Shown here: piece by piece, positions 56,768 to 64,000 of the stretch
Position numbering within the stretch: position 1 is the stretch's first letter
Layout of the letters: every line of letters begins with the position of its first letter
DNA from: Cryptomeria japonica
Lineage: Eukaryota; Streptophyta; Pinopsida; Cupressales; Cupressaceae
Assembly: GCF_030272615.1 (NCBI RefSeq)
Contig: NC_081407.1
Coordinates: 266,421,574-266,485,573 of the forward strand
Direction of reading: 5' to 3'
Length of the DNA stretch: 64,000 bases
Program-made: the position numbers and the translations under genes
Notes under the pieces: model-generated
Databases searched by the model: none
What the model was told of the DNA's origin: nothing
Seen by the model: the letters and a program-made list of their open reading frames with translations, nothing else

Positions 56768-57882
56768 TCAGGCATTAATAAAAGATTGAGAGTAGACTCC
56801 CAACCTATCACGTAACTGAGCAAATTGCTCTTTGGGAAGAGCTTTAGTAAATATATCTGCAACCTGTGCCTGTGATGAAACATGAATGAGCTTGACCTCA
56901 TTTGAGGAAACTTGGTCCCGTAAATATTGCAATTTTAAAGCAATATGCTTTGTACGAGAATGCATGATAGGATTCTTTGAAATCTGAATGGCACTAGTAT
57001 TGTCACAAAATATAGACATTGGTTTAGCTACCGTAATGCCTAAATCAGATAACTGGTAGGACATCCACAACAACTGTGTACAACAAGCAGTAGCTGCAAT
57101 ATATTCAGATTTAGCAGTGGACAAAGTTATGCAGTCCTGCTTTTTGCTATGCCACGCAACTAACCTGTCTCCAAGGAAAAATGTTGCACCATTGGTGCTA
57201 CGCTGATCATCAACGCAACCACCCCAGTCAGCATCAGTATAGCTCATCAAAGTAAAATCATCATGCTTTGGATACCACAAACCATAATCAAGAGTTCCTT
57301 GTATATACTTGAATACACGTTTGACAACATTAAGATGAGATTGTCTAGGAGCCGACTGATACCTAGAAACCAAACACACAACTTGCATCAAATCTGGTCT
57401 AGATGCAGTAAGATACAATAGGCTACCTATCATGGATCTATACTCCCTTTGGTCAACAAGGGGCGAGTCATCCACTTTGACCAACTTGCATCCTGTTTCC
57501 AAAGGTGTGCCAACAGGGTTACATTGATCCATTTGAAACCGCTTCAACATTTCTTTAGCATATTTTACTTGAGATATAAAGAGACCATGATCAAGTTGAG
57601 ACACTTTTATCCCCAAGAAAAATGTTAGAGGTCCTAACATAGACATTTCAAATTCGGATTCCATAATAGTTGAAAAACTTTTAGACAATGAATCATTGGT
57701 GGATCCGAAGATAATATCATCAACATATATTTCAATAGCTAGAAGATCACCATTAGCATCTTTTGTATACAGTGTGCTATCAACACTGCCTTTAGTAAAG
57801 CCTTTTGAAATTAAGTAAGAGTCAAGTCTAGCATACCATGCATGAGGTGCTTGTTTAAGACCATATAATGCCTTTCGTAACT
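56768..57882 (-). pseudogene. copia I reverse transcriptase (2nd half) and RNase H
   Basis: After a one-base frameshift near 57885 the frame is open for about 370 codons: [20 protein letters not shown], the catalytic IYVDDIIFGS near 57735, LGIKVSQLDHGLFISQVKYA, YRSMIGSLLYLTASRPDLMQ. RNase H follows with SYTDADWGGCVDDQRSTNGA (Asp), a Glu in AKSEY and an Asp in FCDNTSAI. The C-terminal ADIFTKALPKEQF leads to the natural stop at 56768. All key acidic residues are present. The enzyme would be usable only if the upstream breaks were bypassed. Confidence 0.93.
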
Positions 57883-58986
57883 ATACACATGACATGGAAA
57901 TTCAGAAAATTCAAAACCTTGTGGTTGCTCCATATAAACCTCTTCTTCAAGATAACCATTTAAGAATGTAGTTTTAACATCCATTTGGTAAACTGCGAAC
58001 TTTTTATGCGAGGCATATGCAAGAAACATTCGAATAGATTCTAAACAAGCCATAGGAGCAAAAGTTTCACCAAAATCTATACCCTCTTGCTGAGCATATC
58101 CCTGACACACAAACCTTGCCTTATTTCTTGTCACTTTTCCTGACTCATCTAGTTTGTTCCTAAAAACCCATTTTCCGCCAATCACATTTTTGTCATCAGG
58201 ACGAGGAACAAGTTCCCAAGTTTTGTTTTTCTCAATTTGACTGATTTCTTCTTTCATAGCATTTAACCAAGATTGATTATTTAGAGCTTCAGAGACATTT
58301 TGTGGTTCAAAATCAGTTATGAGACAGAAGTGTTCGGCCATTTGAGCCTGTTTTGCATGTTTTGCCTTTCCACGAGTCAATATGCCAGCATTTTTGTCAC
58401 CAATGACAAGTGTGTCGGGATGCCTTTTAGAAATAATTCTGGAAGGTGTTTTTGAAGGTACATCTGTGCTAATATCAGTAAGTTCCTCATCTTTGTTCGG
58501 ACTAGGTTCAACTTGTTTAGGATCAATAGTTTCAATAGAAGTTGAAGTATTTCCAAAATCTAGATTTGATTCTTCTTCAATAGTCAAATCATTTTTTATC
58601 ATATTCAGATTTTCATCAAAAATAACATTTACAGAGTCGACCACTTTATTTAGTCATTTATTAAAGCATTTGTAAGCCTTACTATTTGAGGAATAGCCAA
58701 GAAAAATGCCTTCATCAGATTTTGACTGAAAACTATCCAAATTATCAGAGTCATTTTTAACATAGCACTTACAACCGAAAATTCTAAAGTGTTTAACAGA
58801 AGCAGTTTTTCCATGCCATAATTCATAAGGGGTACATGCAGTTCTAACTCTGATTTGAACTCTGTTAAGAATATAAACAGCAGTATGTACTGCCTCTTTC
58901 CAGAACTTATCAGGTAATCTTGACTCATTTAACATAGTCCTAGCCATTTCTTTTACTGTTCTATTTTTCCTTTCGACCACTCCATT
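57811..58986 (-). pseudogene. copia I integrase end and RT first half
   Basis: The frame continues directly from the TAG at 58987: NGVVERKNRTVKEMARTM with the third catalytic integrase residue, Glu, intact, then YELWHGKTASVKHFRIFGCK and DEGIFLGYSSNSKAYKCFNK. TGA at 58654 stands where CGA is expected and the frame goes on ([11 protein letters not shown]), through an acidic linker, into [62 protein letters not shown] one-base indel near 57885 ends it. Confidence 0.92.
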
Positions 58987-61422
58987 CTATTGTGGTGTAC
59001 GTGCTGCAAAATATTGCCTTTTGATACCATGTTTTTTAAAATATTTGACAAAGTCTTGAGAGGTAAATTCACCTCCTCTATCTGATCTTAAACATTTTAA
59101 TTTTAGATCAGTCTCTCTTTCAACCAATTTTCTAAAAACTTTGAACCTATTAAATGCTTCTGATTTGCTTTTGAGAAAGGTAACCCAAACCATCTTGCTA
59201 TAGTCATCTACAAATAGCATGAAGTATTTTTCTCCATTTAAGGACCGAGTCTTAGTTGGACCACACAAATCTGTATGAATCAACTCTAAAGGTCTTGACG
59301 ACAAGAATTCTTTTGTCTTGAATGATGATTTGGTTTGTTTGCCTTTAATGCACTCACTACAAACTGTATTTGGAGGTTTACTAATTAGAGGAAAACCTCT
59401 AACATTTTCATGCTTACTAATTCTGACTATATTGTCAAAGTTCACATGCCCAAACCTTTTATGCCATAGCCAGTTTTCATCTACATGGCTCATAAGACAC
59501 ATGCCTATAGATTGTTCTTGACCTGTGGAATCTGAAAGATTATACACATTTCCAAGTGTTCTAAAACCATTTGCTACTGTTTTCCCAGATTTCTTCTTAA
59601 TAGTACATCCACAAGCATTAAACATGACCTGATACCTGGTATCACATATCTGACTGATGCTTAGTAAGTTATATTTCAAACCTTCCACATAATAAACATC
59701 ATTTATCGGAGTATTGTTGTTTATCATCACAGTACCAGTTCCAGTTATATAAAGTCCAGTGTTGTCTCCAAATTTAACAAAGCCTCCTGGATGATCCCTT
59801 AAGTTTAAGAACTTGCTTTTGTACCTTGTCATATGATGGGAACACCCACTATCTAACACCCAGATAGCAGATTTTGTAGAAATGAATGTTGTTTGAACAA
59901 GCATAGTCTGTTCTAGCTTTGGTCTCCAAACCTGTTTAGGTTGTTTAAACTTTTTACAATAATTAGAGGTGTGTCCATATTGATAGCATGCAAAACAACT
60001 TGTGTTTCTTAAGAAACCAAAACCCTGTTTATATCCATAAGTGGAATTTTTTGCAAATCTGCAGGTACTCACTTTGTGTCCAAACAAATGACAAAAATGA
60101 CAATAACCATGAAAGAATCTACTATTCAAAAACTGATTACTATTTGCTATGATAGTGTTTTGATATGATGTTTCACCCTTTTCAGCCGTATTTTCAGATT
60201 GTTTTTGGCTGTCAAGAACATACACTTGTTCCTTTAGTTTTCTAATCTCTACATCTTTCTCATCAATAAGACATTTTTGGGTTTCAATGACCTTATTTGT
60301 ATTTGCTAGATCCAGTTGCAGAATTTGACTAGATTTTTCATAGGCATTAACAAGTTTTTTGAGTCGTTTCACTTCTTGAAGAGCACAAAGCAATTCCTCT
60401 TCAAAATTAACTTCATTTAATTCAATACAAAAATCTATTTCTGGTTTTTCAGAACGGACCTTAATGGGTTCAACTTCAGTCATGAAAAGCGTTTCACAAT
60501 TATCACCATTTAACTCATCAGAGTCATCATCAGACTCTTCTTTTGTCATGAGACTTTTCTTTTTATTAAATTTTTTATTAGGATTCCAAGGTTTTTTGAA
60601 AGACTTTTCTGACTTCTCATCATCTTTGCTTAGATCTAGATATGGACATTTTGCGGCAAAATGTCCAATTTTGCCACAACCAAAACATTTAAACTTTCCT
60701 TGGAACTTTTTCTTAAGTTTCCTGACAAGTAATGCTTCAAAGACATCAGAGAGTTCAGACTCACTATCCTCATGTTTCTCAACTTTGAAAGTCATTTCAG
60801 TAGAGGTTGAAGGAACATTTCCAATCCTCATTTCATATGCTGTAAGTATGCTTTGAAGTTTGTGAACAGTCATTTTAGAAAAGTGTTTCTTTTCTTCAAG
60901 AGCAGAAATTTTAGTTTCAAATTTAGGCAATAATGTTCTAATGACCTTAGCAACTACATCATGTTCATCAATTTCTTCTCCAAGGCCCTTTCGAGCATTA
61001 ACAATTTCATCAATTCGTAGAAAATAAGCTGCTATTGATTCATCATTATTCATTTTTAAAGAATCAAACTGTGTTTTCAAAGTAATCAATTTAGATTCTC
61101 TCACTTTCTCATCACCTTGGTAAATGGATTCAAGATTTGTCCATACCTCATTCGCTGATTTAAAGTACATAACTTTAACAAAGACCTCCTTTGATAACCC
61201 GCAAAGTAGTGCAAAGCGAGCACATTTATCCAATTCAAATTTTGCCTTTTCATCTGCATCAGTAGGCACAACAGAAGGTACATTGTATTTGTTAGCCACT
61301 ACCTCCCACATTTTAATATCAAGAGAATGAATGAAAGCTTCCATTTTAACTTTCCAAAAAGTGTAATCAGTGCCATCTAACAGAGGTGCTCTGGTGAGCG
61401 AAGCACCCTCATTTTGAGCCAT
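58987..61422 (-). pseudogene. copia I gag, protease, integrase core
   Basis: Start chosen at ATG 61422 (MAQNEGASL), just after the primer site; an in-frame TTG at 61431 is less likely. Counting from 61431: UBN2-type Gag at 15-205, zinc knuckle CFGCGKIGHFAAKC at 249-262, acidic/basic spacer, coiled coil about 343-410, then two more CCHC motifs, CHFCHLFGHKVSTC (444-457) and CFACYQYGHTSNYC (479-492). Protease has VLDSGCSHHMT (527-529). Integrase has WLWHKRFGHVNFDN, CSECIKGKQ, HTDLCGPT and FVDDYSKM. The frame is intact for 814 codons to a TAG at 58987 that replaces an expected CAG in TPQQNG. Two of three catalytic integrase residues lie before the stop. Confidence 0.93.
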
Positions 61423-61472
61423 CTCTTTCAAGTACCAGGATCAGACCTAGGGCAAACCTAAAAGACTCCTAT

Positions 61473-61484
61473 GCTCTGATACCA
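61473..61484 (-). promoter_or_regulatory. Primer binding site of I (tRNA-iMet)
   Basis: GCTCTGATACCA on +, so TGGTATCAGAGC on the minus strand, two bases after the 5' LTR end. Confidence 0.95.
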
Positions 61485-61486
61485 AT

Positions 61487-62601
61487 TGTTGAAAGCAGAT
61501 GTACTCTGAGAGGGGGAGGGGGTGAATCAAAGTACTTTGAACTTTGAAATACACCAAATAAATATGCTTTTTAAGATTGGAATAAGCTTTACAAAAACAG
61601 AGACAAAGAGCAGAATTGCACAAATGTAGCAATATGTTTGAGAGTGATTTGCCAAGATAAGAAAACTGAAACAGAAATAGGACTGAGATAAATATCAGAG
61701 CATTAACAGAAAAGTAATAAACTCAATACGATTTTGTGCTGAGTGGAAACCCTCAAGATCCAACCAGATCTTGTCATAGGGAGAAAACCACTTCGTTATT
61801 GTATTAACCAGTCCAAAAAAAATCCAAGATTACATCCAATTTAGCAGCCCTGTTGCAAGGAGTCCAACTCCTAACCTTCCAATGAAAATCAACAAGATCT
61901 ATGATAGTATATTTGCAATCTTGCAGGCTATACAATCACATATTTTTATTACAGTCTATAAGATATTCAATTTTATTTCACAACACAATCTTTTCTTTCA
62001 AAAATTGCTCACTCACAATGCCATTTCATATCCATTTATACACACTATGCATCTATAGATGTATGTGCAGTCACAACCAAAAAACTATTTTCAATAACTT
62101 CTTGGTATACCCGTTAGGGTTTAAAACAAATTTAATTTTACAACTTTGTTTATCTTCAACAAAACTGCCATAAAAAATATGTTTCTTCCCGTAGATAAAC
62201 TGCCAACTATCATAAACAAATCATAAAATTTTTGCAATGACAAATCACAAAGTGACAAATCACAAAGATTTACCAGTAGTTACCGAAAACTGTCGCGGTT
62301 AAGCACCTTCTCAAAGCTTAAACTACGGTAACAAATCTTTACCCTCTGAGACCTTGTTGAGTTACCCGTGAAAGGGTTTCACAAAAATGTGAAATAAAAA
62401 AAACAATTCAAGCAACATCCTTTGTCATAATTTATTTTACTCTTACGTCCATCACTAAATCTCGTGAGTTAGGTATTGAGTACATATTACCAAAGTCAAT
62501 AGTTAAGTGTCAACCCGAAGTCAAATTTTGCCGCGACAACCTTATGAATTTAAACACACGTGGCTTTACTGATTTGTCATCAAGGACAAAATGAATCAAC
62601 A
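61487..62601 (-). mobile_element. 5' LTR of I
   Basis: 1115 bp. It matches 54896-55996 except for a few substitutions and a 12-base tandem duplication around CAAATCACAAAGTGACAAAT at about 62241-62265. Confidence 0.93.
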
Positions 62602-63057
62602 AAGACCAAGATGTAATAAAAAGAAAATGAAGAAAAATATACACGTAATTAACATACTAATATAAATGACTCACATAGAGTATGGCTCATTTGGTTGATC
62701 AAAATGCTAAAAGAATTCTTGAAGTTTGAAAAAAGATTGTCCTCAACCCAAACAAATTTTTGATAATGAGTCGAAAAAACATATCAAGCTCAACACAAAA
62801 TTTAGCACATTTGGTTGGAATGAAATCGTTAGATTTTTCACATGGTCGAAAATTCTGCATTCTCTTCGACAGACTGTTTCGGCTAAGTGTGATCTTGCTG
62901 AAGGTGTGGCTCTTGGGGAGACTGATATATGTACCCGCTTTAATTTTTCTCTTCGGGGGATGCTCCTACTCTTGGTCCCGGTGCACAAGTGGTTTGACAG
63001 CCTATGAGGAATAGGTGTCACCATCCTTTACGGAGGATTTCTAGAACATGTCATTGA
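62602..63057. other. Spacer between copia I and RNase H pseudogene
   Basis: Open frames on both strands near 62726-63024 overlap one another and show no domain. The part after about 62830 may belong to the LINE-derived unit downstream, but I see no motif to prove it. Confidence 0.5.
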
Positions 63058-63561
63058 AACCCTCCTCCTCTTGGTGTTTTGAAAATTAATACGGATGGGT
63101 CTTCTAGGGGCAATCCTAGGCATGCTGGTATTGGTGGAGTGGAGCGGAATAGTTCTAGGCAAGTTCAGTTTCTTTTTTCTATCTACAAAGGTTTTCATAC
63201 GAATAATTTTATGGAAGCCCTTGCTATTTTGATACCGTTGGAGTGTTGTTGTTCTCTTCTCAAGCAACAAATTATTGTTGAATCTAACTCCCAGGTTGTG
63301 GTCTCTTTGTTGAAACGGCAAGAGTTTGATGGTGTTAGTTGGCAATTGTAGTTGGTTATTCAGCAGGTTCTATTGTTTTGTAATTCTTTTTAGTCAGTCA
63401 CTTTCCTTCATATTCCCATGGAATGGAATAGGGTGGTTGATTGTCTTGCCAAGTGGGCCTTTGAATTTATGAAGGGTTGGTCTATTGATAATAGGGCTCA
63501 ACTATCTCTTGAGTTATCTCATATGCTAGATCAACTTTTTGATCTAGATAACTCTTTGTAG
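63058..63561 (+). pseudogene. LINE-type RNase H domain (RVT_3-like)
   Basis: One frame runs NPPPLGVLKINTDGSSRGNP (first Asp), then AGIGGVERNSSRQVQF, NNFMEALAILIPLE (Glu), IIVESNSQVVVSLLKRQEF, and after two TAG codons (63349, 63391) VTFLHIPMEWNRVVDCLAKW (last Asp). This is the plant RNase H domain found at the end of LINE reverse transcriptases and in stand-alone copies. The third acidic residue, usually Asp in ESDSQ, is Asn, so catalysis would be lost. No reverse transcriptase is seen upstream, so it is a 5'-truncated copy, which is normal for LINEs. It ends at TAG 63559. Confidence 0.8.
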
Positions 63562-64000
63562 TTTACTTTGTTGGGTGGCTCGCCTTCTTTTGTTGTATTT
63601 CCCTTTATATTTTGAATAAATTTTTACCCCTCTTTATTGTCAAATTTCTTAAAGAAGTAAGAATATGGTTTTACAAAGGTCAACAAGGTCAAGATAATTG
63701 AAGAAAGACAATCCAAATTATGACTCGAATAGTTCAATTTTTCAAGCCAACAATGTCTCGAGTCCAAAGAGTAAAGACCAACAAAGATCTATGAGCATTA
63801 CATGGTTCGTGCTTGAAAATGACATTCATATGGTTTGCTTTTAGGAAGTGGAAAAATTAAGAATCCTTATGTGAAGTTTTGTATAGCATCTTGCTAGTTC
63901 CAATGAAAGATCCAAATAATATTGATCCACCCAAGAAGCATGCTTTCAAATTAGATGCATCTAACAAAAGATTCAGTAAATAAATTTTAATTCTCAAAAT
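63562..64000. other. Right end of window, no gene seen
   Basis: The first 60 bases could be the 3' tail of the LINE-derived unit (TTTGAATAAATTTTTACC holds AATAAA near 63614). Beyond that there are only short frames without motifs. Confidence 0.5.

Larger units (their letters stand above)
54896..62601 (-). mobile_element. copia element I (complete, reverse, nearly intact)
   Basis: A 7706-bp Ty1/copia element has direct LTRs starting on the minus strand TGTTGATTCATTTTGTCC and ending GCTTTCAACA, an initiator-Met primer site, gag-pol in copia order, a 60-bp repeat array and a polypurine tract. Flanks are GAGAC (54891-54895) and AAGAC (62602-62606), a 5-bp duplication with one change. Two stops and one frameshift are the only polyprotein breaks found by reading. 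The coiled coil in Gag and long 3' region suggest Sirevirus affinity (inference). Confidence 0.93.

Noticed and set aside
62726-63024. Overlapping frames of 84-93 codons on both strands
   Set aside because: Mutually overlapping, no domain recognised; probably LINE-derived noncoding or decayed DNA.

Overview
This is plant nuclear DNA made almost wholly of retrotransposons. It is AT-rich, and I see no intact host gene, rRNA, tRNA or CRISPR array. The content is Ty1/copia and Ty3/gypsy (Tat-type) elements with plant-style initiator-Met or Trp primer sites, plus scraps of LINEs and small inverted-repeat DNA elements. Deep nesting, long solo LTRs and heavy decay fit a large, slowly purged genome such as a conifer's. 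That placement is inference; the sequence proves only a land plant.

Layout. 1-4774 is gene-poor flank. 4775-7098 is a broken forward copia (A: LTR, primer site, gag). It is interrupted by a reverse copia (B, 7099-10801: 3' LTR, several polypurine tracts, pol). B is cut in its integrase by a Tat-type gypsy element (C, 10802-39462). C's gag holds a short gypsy derivative (D, 15467-28072, perfect 5-bp target duplication). D's 3' LTR holds a copia (E, 19576-27203, perfect 5-bp duplication). C's integrase also holds a 991-bp inverted-repeat element. The nest is five layers deep.

39463-44131 holds a copia LTR stump, a reverse remnant with a Trp-type primer site and two diverged copies of an unrecognised reading frame, and a second copy of the inverted-repeat element. 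44132-51174 is a solo LTR containing a short reverse copia derivative (G) whose only reading frame is an unrecognised helical protein. The solo LTR itself splits another unrecognised reverse reading frame (51981 down to 43903). 51982-54895 is decayed DNA with a LINE scrap. 54896-62601 is the best preserved element, a complete reverse copia (I) whose polyprotein is broken by two stops and one frameshift. The window ends with a LINE-type RNase H pseudogene (63058-63561).

No element here looks able to move on its own. Many in-frame stops are TAG, TAA or TGA where CAG, CAA or CGA is expected, and two integrases have Lys for the catalytic Glu. Both patterns fit deamination of methylated cytosine in silenced elements. 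The most unusual items are the roughly 39-base tRNA-Trp-like primer site of C, the unrecognised frames at 40.5-41.3, 48.3-49.0 and 51.2-52.0 kb, and a small DNA element with 4-bp target duplications.
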